Source: Halothiobacillus sp. (GTDB lineage: Bacteria; Pseudomonadota; Gammaproteobacteria; Halothiobacillales; Halothiobacillaceae). From it: 64,000 bases of DNA. Positions 8,957-16,614 of the stretch are shown one piece after another. The stretch is from contig JADQCE010000001.1 in NCBI GenBank assembly GCA_016278265.1, positions 310,001 to 374,000 of the forward strand, written 5' to 3'. Every line of letters starts with the position of its first letter. The stretch's first letter is position 1. The position numbers and the translations under genes were made by a program. The notes below the pieces were generated by a model that worked only from the letters and a program-made list of their open reading frames with translations, was not told the DNA's origin and did not search any database.

Positions 8957-11215
8957 CTATCTGTTCGTGCCTTGTTGATTGGCTCGGAATTGGGCCAGTA
9001 CCAGGGTATAGGTCTCGCTCACATCACGGGCGAAGTGGTCGATGGCGTGACGCCGTGCGGTGCTTACGGCTCGGTCGGCCATGGTCGAGCGTAGGGAATC
9101 GTCTTCGATCAGTCGTTGGGCGGCCGTGGTCCAACGGTCGATGTCTTCGGCGGTCTTGAAGCCGTTGCTCTCGTGGTTGACTACGTCATCGATGCCGCTG
9201 GAACGTACCGCGACCACCGGCAGGCCCGCCGCCATTGCCTCGAGGATGACCATCCCCTGGGTTTCCGACTTCGAGGCGAACACGAACGCATCCCCCAACT
9301 GGTAGTAGTGCGCCATTTCGTCGGGTGAAATCGCCCCGACCAGGGTGATTGTCTCGGCCAGGTCGAGTGCGTCGATACGTTCCTGCAATCGCTCGTGCTC
9401 GTCACCGTCACCGATGATCAGGCAGCGAAACGGCTGGGCGCTGCGTCGACGCAGCTCGTCCATCGCCGAGATCAAAAAGTCGATGTTCTTCTCCCGTGAA
9501 AGCCTTGAAACGCTCACCAGCACGCGCTCGTCCGGGGCAATGCCGTGCCTGAGGCGCAAGGCCTCGACGGCCTCGGGTTCGTCGGCCTGGAATCGGTCGA
9601 AGTCGATTCCGGTCGGGTGGACGTAGATCGGGGCCGTGACGCCAATTACCCGCAGGTATTCCTCGGCCGACTCGGTCGGCACGATCACCCCGTCGCAACG
9701 ATTGGCGAATCGCCGGATGGCGGTGTGCGCGATCAGGTTGCGGAACAGCGGACCCGGCAGCGGCACGTAGTGCGAGTAGTGCTCCAGGCGGGTGTGGTAG
9801 GTGAACACCGTCGGTACCTTCAGTCGCCGGGCATGCCATTGCGCCGCCCAGCCGAGCCAGAACGGGTGGTGGATGTGGATCAGGTCGGGTGAAAAGTCTT
9901 TCAGTCCCCGGCGAATCCGCGGTGAAATCGGATTCGCCAGCCGGAACTCGCCGTTATGCCCCATGGTCAGCAGCGAGGGGACTCGAACCACGTCGGTCTC
10001 GCGGTCGTCCTGCTCGGCGTAGCTGGGCGCGATGATCCGCACGCGATGGCTTAAATGCTCCAATCCGCGGCGCAGTCGGTCGATAGAGATCGGCACCCCA
10101 CCGATGAACGGCAGGTAGTTGTTGGTCACCATGGCGATGGCCAGCGGTCGGCCCGTCCATGGCGAGGTGTCCAGGTCGTAGTTCCGGTAGTAGTCGCGCT
10201 CGACGAAGATGGTGCTGTAGAGCTTGATTGCCAGCAGGATCAACAGGCCGAGCACCAGCAGAAAGTTGAGGTGGCCGACGTAGAACAGCGAGTGGATGAA
10301 GAACCACAGGCTCTCTAGCGTCTTGAAGACCTGGTGCTGGCCGATATCGAGCCGCTCGACCGTGATGGCCACCTTGCCATCATCGGTCCTCACGTCGACG
10401 TAATGATAAAAACTGGTGTCATCGTTGAGCACCAAACCACCCGCGCCGCCGGTGACCACGTAGCGCACCCCGTCGCGTTGCTGCTCGTCGAACAGGTGCA
10501 GGTTGCTGGAGAACACCGCGTCGACGTCATGTGCGCGGAAAAGCGCATGCAGTCGATCCCGGAAGGCCTCGTCGGTGAGGTATTGGTCGTCGAAATCGAG
10601 CGGGCTTTTCCGGGTGGTGCGGAACATCGGGTGGCCGATGAACACGAAGCGATGCACCGCTGACGGGTCGCGCAGCTGCTCCTTGAGCCAGTGGAGCTGG
10701 AACGGGTAGGTATCCGGGTCGGTGCTGTCGAGGAACAGGAACTGGCTGCCGCCGGCGCGAAAGCCGAAGAAGTACGGCCCGAAGTGCTCGTAGTAGTTGA
10801 ACGAACCGAACGCGCCGCTCTCCTTCTCACCCACCGTCAGCAGGTAGGGCATCTCCAGGTGGGAGAGCGTGCGGTACAGGGCGCGGTACTTGTCCTCGCC
10901 GCCGCCACTGACGGCGTTGCCCGCCGAGACGACGAAATCGAGCCCGGCGCGGTTGAGCCGCGGGACCATCTTGCGCTCGAACAGGCCGACCGAGTTGTTG
11001 ATATTGCCGACGACGGCGAAGTGCAGCTCGTCATCGGCCGGGCCATTCGCCTCGGCCTGAATCCGCTCGATCTGCTCTGCGTGGACCGCGTGATAGGTCG
11101 TCTCGAAGATCGACAGGTAGACCCGGTAGCCGACCAGCAGCAGGATCGCGGCCAGCGTCAGGTAGAAGGCCAGCTTCAGTCGTCGCGGCGTCAGCTTTTC
11201 CGATAGCCGGCTCAT
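8957..11215 (-). CDS. Degenerate metallophosphoesterase-like domain fused to a GT4 glycosyltransferase
   Basis: The 752-residue protein has an N-terminal membrane helix (about 15-35), a metallophosphoesterase-like domain (about 64-290), a hydrophobic stretch of one or two segments (about 303-333) and a GT4 glycosyltransferase (about 355-740). The first half keeps the spacing of the phosphoesterase motifs but not the usual ligands: GNINN at 70-74, GN instead of GD at 99-100, GEKE instead of GNHE at 129-132, SNLHLF at 237-242. The glycosyltransferase half looks intact, with NNYLPFIGGVPISIDRL, HPTGIDFDRF, SRLSREKNIDFL and the ETQGMVILEAMAAGLPVV nucleotide-sugar motif. It resembles diacylglycerol glucosyltransferases, so a glycolipid product is plausible but unproven. 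The start overlaps the stop of the upstream flippase-like gene by 4 bases. Confidence 0.82.
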   Translation of the reverse strand: MSRLSEKLTPRRLKLAFYLTLAAILLLVGYRVYLSIFETTYHAVHAEQIERIQAEANGPADDELHFAVVGNINNSVGLFERKMVPRLNRAGLDFVVSAGNAVSGGGEDKYRALYRTLSHLEMPYLLTVGEKESGAFGSFNYYEHFGPYFFGFRAGGSQFLFLDSTDPDTYPFQLHWLKEQLRDPSAVHRFVFIGHPMFRTTRKSPLDFDDQYLTDEAFRDRLHALFRAHDVDAVFSSNLHLFDEQQRDGVRYVVTGGAGGLVLNDDTSFYHYVDVRTDDGKVAITVERLDIGQHQVFKTLESLWFFIHSLFYVGHLNFLLVLGLLILLAIKLYSTIFVERDYYRNYDLDTSPWTGRPLAIAMVTNNYLPFIGGVPISIDRLRRGLEHLSHRVRIIAPSYAEQDDRETDVVRVPSLLTMGHNGEFRLANPISPRIRRGLKDFSPDLIHIHHPFWLGWAAQWHARRLKVPTVFTYHTRLEHYSHYVPLPGPLFRNLIAHTAIRRFANRCDGVIVPTESAEEYLRVIGVTAPIYVHPTGIDFDRFQADEPEAVEALRLRHGIAPDERVLVSVSRLSREKNIDFLISAMDELRRRSAQPFRCLIIGDGDEHERLQERIDALDLAETITLVGAISPDEMAHYYQLGDAFVFASKSETQGMVILEAMAAGLPVVAVRSSGIDDVVNHESNGFKTAEDIDRWTTAAQRLIEDDSLRSTMADRAVSTARRHAIDHFARDVSETYTLVLAQFRANQQGTNR

Positions 11216-12288
11216 GAACCCCCTCCCCGGGTGGCCGCGATTTCCCGCTGGGTGACGAACAGGCCGATCAGCATGCCGACGTAGATCGTCAGCGTCCGCC
11301 AGGCCACGGTCACCAACACCAGGTGCGAGGCGGTGACCACGTCACGGAAGAAGTAGGCGAACACACCTTCGGCGATGCCCGAGGCACCCGGCGTGGGCGA
11401 GAAATACATCACGAAAGTGGTCATCACCATGCGACCGATCACCAGCCAGTAGTCGAACCCGTAACCCAGGGCCCAGAAGAGCAGGGCGGGGAACGAGAAC
11501 AGCGCCAGCAGGAAGATCGCCGTGAAGACCAACGAGGCGGCGATATCGAGCCAGCGCCCCTGGAAATAACGGACGAAACCGTGCGCGAATTGCTGCAACT
11601 CGCGCACCAGGCGGTGGCGCCAGCGGTGATGTCGTCGCGGGCTGATGAGGTGCAGGCCTCGCAGCGCCTTGAGCAGACCCAGCATCGGGCGCAACAACCA
11701 GTTGCTGCGCATCACCAGGATCGTGAAGAACCCCAGGTACAGCGCGACCGAGACGCCCAGGGTGATCACCAGCGAATTGCTCTGCGCCGCGCCTTGGGCG
11801 CCCGGGAGCGTCACCAGCAGGATCGGCGTGGCCCCGAAGATGAACAGCACTGCGAGGGCCGTGCGAATGGTGGTGGCCGCCAAGCCGGTACCCAGCGGCA
11901 CGCCGCGTCGGCGCATGAACCAGACCTGAGCCACCCCGCCGCCGGTGGCCAGCGGCGTGATATTCGAGACGAATATGTTGAGAAATACCAGCCGCGCCAT
12001 GGCCGGCAACGGGATCGAATGGCCCAAGGCGCGCAGGGTGAACCACAGGCGCAGGCCGTCCGCGGCGAAGTAGACCAGCAGGAGCGCCAGGCTTGCCAAC
12101 ACCAGCTGCCAGCCGAGCAGCCGCGCATCCCAGTGGATCTCGTGACCGGCGACCTGCGAGTAGACCGCCCAGATCCCGGCGCCGCTGAGCCCGATGAACA
12201 GCAACGCGAACCACGCCAGTCGGCGGCCACGAAAGGTTGGCTCGTTCTGGATCTCGAAGCGTTCGGGGTGGTGGTGGGGGTCGGTCAT
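11212..12288 (-). CDS. Lysylphosphatidylglycerol synthase TM/UPF0104 flippase-like membrane protein
   Basis: This 358-residue polytopic protein has about eight hydrophobic segments. It carries the family hallmarks NIFVSNITPLATGGGVAQ in the first half and FSPTPGASGIAEGVFAYFF in the second. The fold is the membrane part of MprF, where it flips charged lipids, but the synthase domain is absent. It overlaps the glycosyltransferase downstream by 4 bases (ATGA), so the pair is one transcription unit. A role in lipid-linked glycan or glycolipid movement is inferred from this pairing. Transcription starts just downstream of the tRNA terminator. Confidence 0.85.
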   Translation of the reverse strand: MTDPHHHPERFEIQNEPTFRGRRLAWFALLFIGLSGAGIWAVYSQVAGHEIHWDARLLGWQLVLASLALLLVYFAADGLRLWFTLRALGHSIPLPAMARLVFLNIFVSNITPLATGGGVAQVWFMRRRGVPLGTGLAATTIRTALAVLFIFGATPILLVTLPGAQGAAQSNSLVITLGVSVALYLGFFTILVMRSNWLLRPMLGLLKALRGLHLISPRRHHRWRHRLVRELQQFAHGFVRYFQGRWLDIAASLVFTAIFLLALFSFPALLFWALGYGFDYWLVIGRMVMTTFVMYFSPTPGASGIAEGVFAYFFRDVVTASHLVLVTVAWRTLTIYVGMLIGLFVTQREIAATRGGGS

Positions 12289-12358
12289 ATCGCCTGGGGA
12301 GCTCGTCGCTGGTCCGGCCGGCTGGCGTCGGCACGGTAGGCGAGTGTGGCAGACACAG

Positions 12359-12380
12359 AAAAACCCGCGCGAGGCGGGTT
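12359..12380 (-). terminator. Intrinsic terminator of the tRNA-Gly/tRNA-Cys unit
   Basis: On the minus strand AACCCGCC, then TCGC, then GCGGGTT forms a GC-rich hairpin followed directly by TTTTT. It lies 22 bases past the 3' end of tRNA-Cys and ends about 70 bases before the start of the flippase-like gene. Confidence 0.85.
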
Positions 12381-12401
12381 ATCCGTGACATACATCAGTG
12401 T

Positions 12402-12475
12402 TGGAGGCTGGACCCGGAGTCGAACCGGGGTAAACGGATTTGCAATCCGGTGCATAGCCACTCTGCCATCCAGCC
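12402..12475 (-). tRNA. tRNA-Cys (anticodon GCA)
   Basis: The 74-nt minus-strand sequence starts GGCTGGA, pairs with TCCAGCC at the 3' end, has TTCGA in the T-loop, and encodes CCA. The anticodon loop reads ATTGCAAAT, giving anticodon GCA. The variable loop is short and the cloverleaf is intact. Confidence 0.96.
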
Positions 12476-12481
12476 GAAATC

Positions 12482-12557
12482 TGGAGCGGGAAACCGGATT
12501 CGAACCGGCGACCCCAACCTTGGCAAGGTTGTGCTCTACCAGCTGAGCTATTCCCGC
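12482..12557 (-). tRNA. tRNA-Gly (anticodon GCC)
   Basis: The 76-nt minus-strand sequence starts GCGGGAA, with AGCTCAGCTGGTAGAGCA in the D-arm, CTTGCCAAG in the anticodon arm, GGTTCGAATCC in the T-arm and an encoded CCA. It lies 6 bases upstream of tRNA-Cys, so both are cut from one precursor. Confidence 0.97.
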
Positions 12558-12570
12558 TTGAGGGGGCGCA

Positions 12571-12599
12571 ATTTTCATCAGGAACCGGCCCCGTGTCAA
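12571..12599 (-). promoter_or_regulatory. Sigma-70 promoter of the tRNA unit
   Basis: On the minus strand TTGACA (12599-12594) is separated by exactly 17 bp from GAAAAT (12576-12571). A GC-rich discriminator (TGCGCCCCC) follows. That combination is typical of strong stable-RNA promoters under stringent control. It starts 14 bases upstream of tRNA-Gly. Confidence 0.85.
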
Positions 12600-12665
12600 G
12601 TCGCGCTTCGACGCGCCGCGTGGCGAATCCCGGTTAGGGTGATCTGCCTCATGGCTGGACCGGGT

Positions 12666-13073
12666 TCAATGCTGCCGCAGTCGAGCCAATAACCAACGCT
12701 GCAACATACGGTTGCGCGATTGACGTGCCCGGTTACACTCGGTCCGATCGGCCTGCAGGCAAGAGGCCGGGTGGCGCGAGTCGTGTAGCTCGGCCGAGCG
12801 GGCGTCGAGATAGATGCGCACGGGCAAGGTCACCGGGCGCTGGTGCGAATCGAGCGCCTCGTGGTCGGTGAACGCCATCTCCAAGGTGAAGCGCCCCCGC
12901 TCGGTGACCCGTGCGACCACCGAGAAACCCAGGGTGAATTCATTGCCCGGGGTCAGGCGCCGCAGGTCACCGAGCAGGCGACGAATCAGGATATAGTTCT
13001 GCTCGTAAAGATCCATCAACTGATCGAATGGATCGTGTTCGATGGAATGAGGAGTGCCGGTGTTGAGTTTCAT
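12666..13073 (-). CDS. DUF1249 family protein
   Basis: The 135-residue protein contains DPFDQLMDLYEQNYILIRRLL, which typifies the DUF1249 (YqiB-like) family, then RFTLEMAFTDHEALDSHQRP and a basic C-terminal tail. The function is unknown; in E. coli the family sits near cpdA/nudF. The chosen ATG at 13073 gives the normal length; a frame extending to 13208 would overlap the divergent transglycosylase gene. The two divergent starts lie 25 bp apart, so their promoters must overlap or lie inside the genes. Confidence 0.75.
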   Translation of the reverse strand: MKLNTGTPHSIEHDPFDQLMDLYEQNYILIRRLLGDLRRLTPGNEFTLGFSVVARVTERGRFTLEMAFTDHEALDSHQRPVTLPVRIYLDARSAELHDSRHPASCLQADRTECNRARQSRNRMLQRWLLARLRQH

Positions 13074-13098
13074 GTCCGCCAGTGTAAGGAAGCTCTGC

Positions 13099-13764
13099 GT
13101 GAATAGGAATGCTGATGCCCCATCCGCTTCGAGTGTGGCCAGCCGGGCGTACGCCGGCTTTCGGTTGGTCTGCTTGGGTCTGATTGTCCCGATGCTGACG
13201 GCCGGCACCGCCGTGGCGGATGTTTACAAGTACCGCGATGCCCAGGGGGTGGTGCACCTGACCAACGTGCCGCAACAGTCGGCCGGTGAACCCTACGCGC
13301 TGTGGCGCAAGAACGAGGCGACCAAGCCGAAGGGGTGGCAGGACGGCTACCGCGTCATGCCGCGGCTGGTGCGCGATCGTTACGCCGAACCGGTCAATCG
13401 GTTTGCCGGCCTGTACGGTGTCGACCCGACGCTGATCCGCGCCGTCATTCACGCCGAGAGCGCCTTCCGACCGGAGGTGGTCTCCCCCAAGGGGGCCGGT
13501 GGGCTGATGCAGCTGATGCCGGCTACCGCGGCGCGCTTCGACGTGGTCGACCGATTCAATCCCGAGGACAATATCGCCGGCGGCGTGGCCTATCTCGCAC
13601 TCTTGCTCGAGATGTTCCAGGGGGATCGCGAGCTGGCCGTGGCGGCGTACAACGCCGGCGAAAATGCGGTCAAGCGCTATGGCGGCATTCCGCCGTACAA
13701 GGAGACACGCACCTACGTCAAACGGGTCTTGCAGTTGCAGGCGGCCTACGCCGGAGCGGGGTGA
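13099..13764 (+). CDS. Lytic transglycosylase (SLT domain) with N-terminal DUF4124
   Basis: This is an exported murein lytic transglycosylase of 221 residues. A signal-peptide-like segment (GFRLVCLGLIVPMLTAGTAVA) ends before DVYKYRDAQGVVHLTNVP, a DUF4124 motif that often precedes SLT domains. The catalytic domain is complete: the glutamate in RAVIHAESAFRPEVVSPKGA, then GGLMQLMPATA, PEDNIAGGVAYLA, and AAYNAGENAVKRYGGIPPY. I chose the GTG at 13099 because AAGGA lies 8 bases upstream. ATGs at 13054 and 13072 overlap the divergent DUF1249 start and are less likely. Confidence 0.85.
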   Translation: MNRNADAPSASSVASRAYAGFRLVCLGLIVPMLTAGTAVADVYKYRDAQGVVHLTNVPQQSAGEPYALWRKNEATKPKGWQDGYRVMPRLVRDRYAEPVNRFAGLYGVDPTLIRAVIHAESAFRPEVVSPKGAGGLMQLMPATAARFDVVDRFNPEDNIAGGVAYLALLLEMFQGDRELAVAAYNAGENAVKRYGGIPPYKETRTYVKRVLQLQAAYAGAG

Positions 13765-13768
13765 GGCG

Positions 13769-14275
13769 ATGACGCCCGATGAACGCCGCATGAGCGCCGA
13801 TCTCGCGGTGGAGGAGGGCAGGCTGGCGGCCTTCCTGGAGCAGCAGTCGGCCCTCGTGCTGGCGGTGACGCCTGAGGGGGAAAGCCTGCCGGAGATCGGC
13901 ACGCTGCCGTTCGTCCACCACGAAGACGGTTTGTGGGTGCTGGTCAGCGAACTGGCCGCCCACACCCGCCCGCTGCTGGAACGCGGCGTCGCCCGCGTTG
14001 CCCTGATGGCCGACCAGTCGGCCACCCGCAATCCCTTTGCCCGCGAACGCGCCCACTGGGCAGCGCGGGTCGAGGCGGTCGACCGCGAGGACGAGCGCTT
14101 TGCGGTCATCACGGCCGCCCTGCAAAGGCGCCACGGCAAGACAGTGGCGCTCCTGTGCGGGTTGGGTGATTTTCACCTGCTGGGTCTTCGTCTCGGCGTC
14201 GGCAGCTACGTTAACGGTTTCGCCAAGGCGTTCGAGCTGGATGGATTGTCACTACGGCATCAACAGCGTCGCTAA
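13769..14275 (+). CDS. HugZ-like pyridoxamine 5'-phosphate oxidase-fold protein
   Basis: The 168-residue protein has the split beta-barrel pattern of the HugZ/PPOX-like family. ALVLAVTPEGESLPEIGTLPFVHHEDGLWVLVSELAAHTRPLL is followed by a short alpha/beta tail ending in GDFHLLGLRLGVGSYVNGFAKAFEL. This C-terminal DFHLxxxxxxxGxxVxGFGxAF-like motif is typical of haem-binding HugZ proteins. Haem or flavin binding cannot be confirmed here. It begins 4 bases after the transglycosylase stop and is probably co-transcribed with it. Its stop overlaps that of dusA on the other strand by 4 bases. Confidence 0.75.
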   Translation: MTPDERRMSADLAVEEGRLAAFLEQQSALVLAVTPEGESLPEIGTLPFVHHEDGLWVLVSELAAHTRPLLERGVARVALMADQSATRNPFARERAHWAARVEAVDREDERFAVITAALQRRHGKTVALLCGLGDFHLLGLRLGVGSYVNGFAKAFELDGLSLRHQQRR

Positions 14276-15279
14276 CGAAGTAACTCGATCGCCTCGTCGA
14301 TGACGCTCGGGTCGTCCGCACGCCGGGGCGACTGCTCGCTCAGGTGCCGGCGGTAGGCACGCGCGCCGGGGCGGCCCTGGAACAGGGTCAGAATCGGCTT
14401 GATCAGGGTGGGCAGACGCGTGCCGCGGGCGATCTCGGTCGCCGCGTAGTCCCGATACGCCAGCAGCGCGGCCAGTCGGTCGGTGGTCTCTCCGTCGTCG
14501 AACAGGGCCGCATCGATGTCGGCCAGCAGGCCGACGTTCTGGTAGGCCGCCCGGCCGACCATCACGCCATCGACCTCGGCAAGCGCGGCCTGCATCGACC
14601 CGACCTCCGTCAGCCCGCCGTTGAGCACCACGGTCAGATCCGGCCGTTCCCGCTTTAGCCGCGTGGCGAACTCGGGTCGAAGGGGTGGCACGTCGCGATT
14701 CTGCTTGGGTGAAAGCCCCTTCAGCCAGGCCTTGCGGCTGTGGACGATGAACACCTCGGCGCCACCCTGGTCGGCGACGATGTCGACGAATTCACCGAAT
14801 TCATCAAAGGTTTCCTGGTGATCGATGCCGATGCGGCTCTTGACCGTTACCGGCACGTCGACCGCCGCGCGCATGGCGGCAATGCAGTCGGCTACCAGTG
14901 TTGGCTGCGCCATCAGGCAGGCGCCGAACGCCCCGTTCTGCACCCGATCGCTGGGACAGCCGACATTGAGATTGATCTCGTCATAGCCCCAGTCGGCGCC
15001 GATTCGTGCCGCCTCGGCCAGCGCCTGTGGATCGGAGCCACCCAGTTGCAGGGCGACCGGGTGCTCGCTTTGATCGAAACGCAGGTGCCGTTCGACATCC
15101 CCGTGCAGCAGCGCCCCGGTTGTCACCATCTCGGTGTACAGCCGAGCGTGCCGGCTCAACTGGCGGGCAAGAAACCGGTAATGCCGGTCCGTCCAGTCCA
15201 ACATTGGCGCAATGCAGAAGCGCCACGGGCTGGGCGACGACGTCGGGGCAGGGGCGGTTGGCGGGATCGGATCGGTCAT
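14272..15279 (-). CDS. dusA: tRNA-dihydrouridine(20/20a) synthase DusA
   Basis: This FMN enzyme reduces U20/U20a in the tRNA D-loop. The 335-residue protein is a TIM barrel with the FMN-binding start FCIAPMLDWTDRHYRFL, the ALQLGGSDP strand, and INLNVGCPSDRVQNGAFGAC, which contains the catalytic cysteine. VTVKSRIGID, FIVHSRKAWLKGLSPKQNR and LNGGLTEV/GVMVGRAAYQNV also match. The presence of the SPKxNR loop and the length fit DusA rather than DusB or DusC. The N-terminus has an extra proline-rich stretch of about 17 residues, so the true start could be internal. Confidence 0.93.
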   Translation of the reverse strand: MTDPIPPTAPAPTSSPSPWRFCIAPMLDWTDRHYRFLARQLSRHARLYTEMVTTGALLHGDVERHLRFDQSEHPVALQLGGSDPQALAEAARIGADWGYDEINLNVGCPSDRVQNGAFGACLMAQPTLVADCIAAMRAAVDVPVTVKSRIGIDHQETFDEFGEFVDIVADQGGAEVFIVHSRKAWLKGLSPKQNRDVPPLRPEFATRLKRERPDLTVVLNGGLTEVGSMQAALAEVDGVMVGRAAYQNVGLLADIDAALFDDGETTDRLAALLAYRDYAATEIARGTRLPTLIKPILTLFQGRPGARAYRRHLSEQSPRRADDPSVIDEAIELLR

Positions 15280-15333
15280 GACGGCAGTTCGCTCTCTCAG
15301 GGAGCGGCATTGTAGCGGGGGTAATGCCGGACG

Positions 15334-16062
15334 TCAGGGCAGCAGGGCCTTGATGATGGCGCTTACGCCCGCGATCGCGGCGATGCCGAGGATGATCGGG
15401 CGCAGGGCCCCGAACGGGATGCGGTTGACCAGGTGCCCCGAGGCAAGAAAGCCAATGACGGTGCCCGGCAGCAGCGTGGCGAACAGCCACCACTCCCTTG
15501 TCCCGATAAACCCGGAGAAGAAAAGGGCCACGGCGCTGGCCAGGCTCGCGAACAGGAAGAAAGCCGAGAGATTCGCCCGCACCAACGGGCCCTTTTCGTT
15601 CTGGTAGATCAGGGCGATCGGCGGGCCGCCCACCGCGGTGATGGTGCCCATGTAGCCCGAGGCCGCCCCGGCGATGACGCTGTTGCGCGGATTGAGGGCC
15701 GGGTGAATGCCGACCACGCTCAAGATAACGGCCAGCAGGATCAGGATGCCGAAGGCCAGCTCGAAGCCCCGCGCGGTGAGTAGCGCCAGGGTCACGACGG
15801 CGAGCAGGGTGCCGACGATGTCGCCGCCAATGGCGAATCGTACCGGGCGGAAGCTCAGGCTCGATCGGCTCCGCCACAGGATCAGGATGGTCAGCAGCAC
15901 GGCGTTGAGGATCAGCGGGCCGGGCAGGAATAGCGGGCTGATCAGGAACAGTAGCGGCGCCGAGAGGGTGCCGATGCCGTACCCGGCCAGCCCCTGCAGG
16001 AAGGCGCCGGCAAAGATGGCGAGGTTGGCCAGCAGCAACTGAAGCAGGGTGATGTCGTCCAC
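15334..16062 (-). CDS. TSUP family (TauE/SafE-type) membrane permease
   Basis: The 242-residue protein has about seven to eight hydrophobic segments and the paired family motifs FLQGLAGYGIGTLSAPLL and AAGASGYMGTITAVGGPPIALIYQ. TSUP proteins move sulfite, sulfoacetate or related organic anions. With no genetic partner here the substrate is open, though sulfite export would suit a sulfur oxidiser. I chose the GTG at 16062, which has GAGG five bases upstream and begins directly at the first helix; an ATG at 16131 would add a basic leader lying in the terminator of the upstream gene. Confidence 0.82.
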   Translation of the reverse strand: MDDITLLQLLLANLAIFAGAFLQGLAGYGIGTLSAPLLFLISPLFLPGPLILNAVLLTILILWRSRSSLSFRPVRFAIGGDIVGTLLAVVTLALLTARGFELAFGILILLAVILSVVGIHPALNPRNSVIAGAASGYMGTITAVGGPPIALIYQNEKGPLVRANLSAFFLFASLASAVALFFSGFIGTREWWLFATLLPGTVIGFLASGHLVNRIPFGALRPIILGIAAIAGVSAIIKALLP

Positions 16063-16087
16063 GGGACCTCGCGAGGGGCTGGCAACG

Positions 16088-16112
16088 AAAAATCCCCGGC
16101 GGGGCCGGGGAT
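16088..16112 (-). terminator. Intrinsic terminator after the YjfB-like gene
   Basis: On the minus strand ATCCCCGGC, CCC, GCCGGGGAT then TTTTT gives a strong hairpin with a U-tract, between the YjfB-like gene and the TSUP gene. Confidence 0.88.
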
Positions 16113-16166
16113 CACGGAACCGTTGGCCCACCGTTCAAGCGATGGGCCACTGGCTGATCGGGTGGC

Positions 16167-16382
16167 TCAAGCGTAGGTCTTGACCTGACCGCCGACCGGA
16201 CCGTTGTTGGCTGCGGTGCTGGTCTGGCCGCCGCTCTCACCAATCGAGTCGATCAGCGGCGCCATTCCCTGCTCCTGCGTGTCCACCGCCTGTTTTTGAA
16301 CACGCACGCCCACTTCCTGTGCCAGTTGTGCGTTCACCATGGCAGTTTGCAGGCTGCCGGCGGCAGATACCGAGTCGGCCAT
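16167..16382 (-). CDS. YjfB-family putative motility protein
   Basis: The 71-residue protein has the SxxxxxLQTAMVNAQLAQEVGVRVQKQAVDTQ pattern of the YjfB putative motility family. These are small helical proteins often found beside flagellar or chemotaxis genes. Here its neighbour is a FliA-controlled chemoreceptor on the other strand, which supports a motility link. GGAGGAGGC precedes the ATG. It is followed by its own terminator and is monocistronic. Biochemical function is unknown. I saw no FliA box in front of it. Confidence 0.78.
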   Translation of the reverse strand: MADSVSAAGSLQTAMVNAQLAQEVGVRVQKQAVDTQEQGMAPLIDSIGESGGQTSTAANNGPVGGQVKTYA

Positions 16383-16540
16383 GATGCCTCCTCCGTGAGG
16401 CGGGTGTTTATGGGCGTATCACAAGTCGTGAGTACGCCCGACGCACGAACAGTGTACGCTCCGGCGTCTTCGAATTCACCCTCGCTGAAATGGCTTTGCG
16501 GCCGCCTTCCATAAGGTTCCGCTTATTTGTGTGGGTTGGC

Positions 16541-16567
16541 TAAAGGTTTGCCTGCCCCGGCCGAAAA
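16541..16567 (+). promoter_or_regulatory. FliA (sigma-28) promoter of the chemoreceptor gene
   Basis: TAAA (16541-16544), 15 bp, then GCCGAAAA (16560-16567) matches the sigma-28 consensus TAAA-N15-GCCGATAA with one mismatch. It ends 47 bases before the chemoreceptor ATG. Confidence 0.88.
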
Positions 16568-16614
16568 GCTGGTCGAATCGCATTGTCGCAAGTCCTCGGT
16601 CTCAAGGAGTCTTA

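Noticed and set aside
8957-12288. A full MprF (lysyl-phosphatidylglycerol synthase) system
   Set aside because: The membrane protein lacks the C-terminal aminoacyl-transferase domain; only the flippase-like part is present.
12666-13208. Longer 180-residue start for the DUF1249 protein
   Set aside because: It would overlap the divergent transglycosylase start and adds an atypical N-terminus before the conserved DPFDQLM region.
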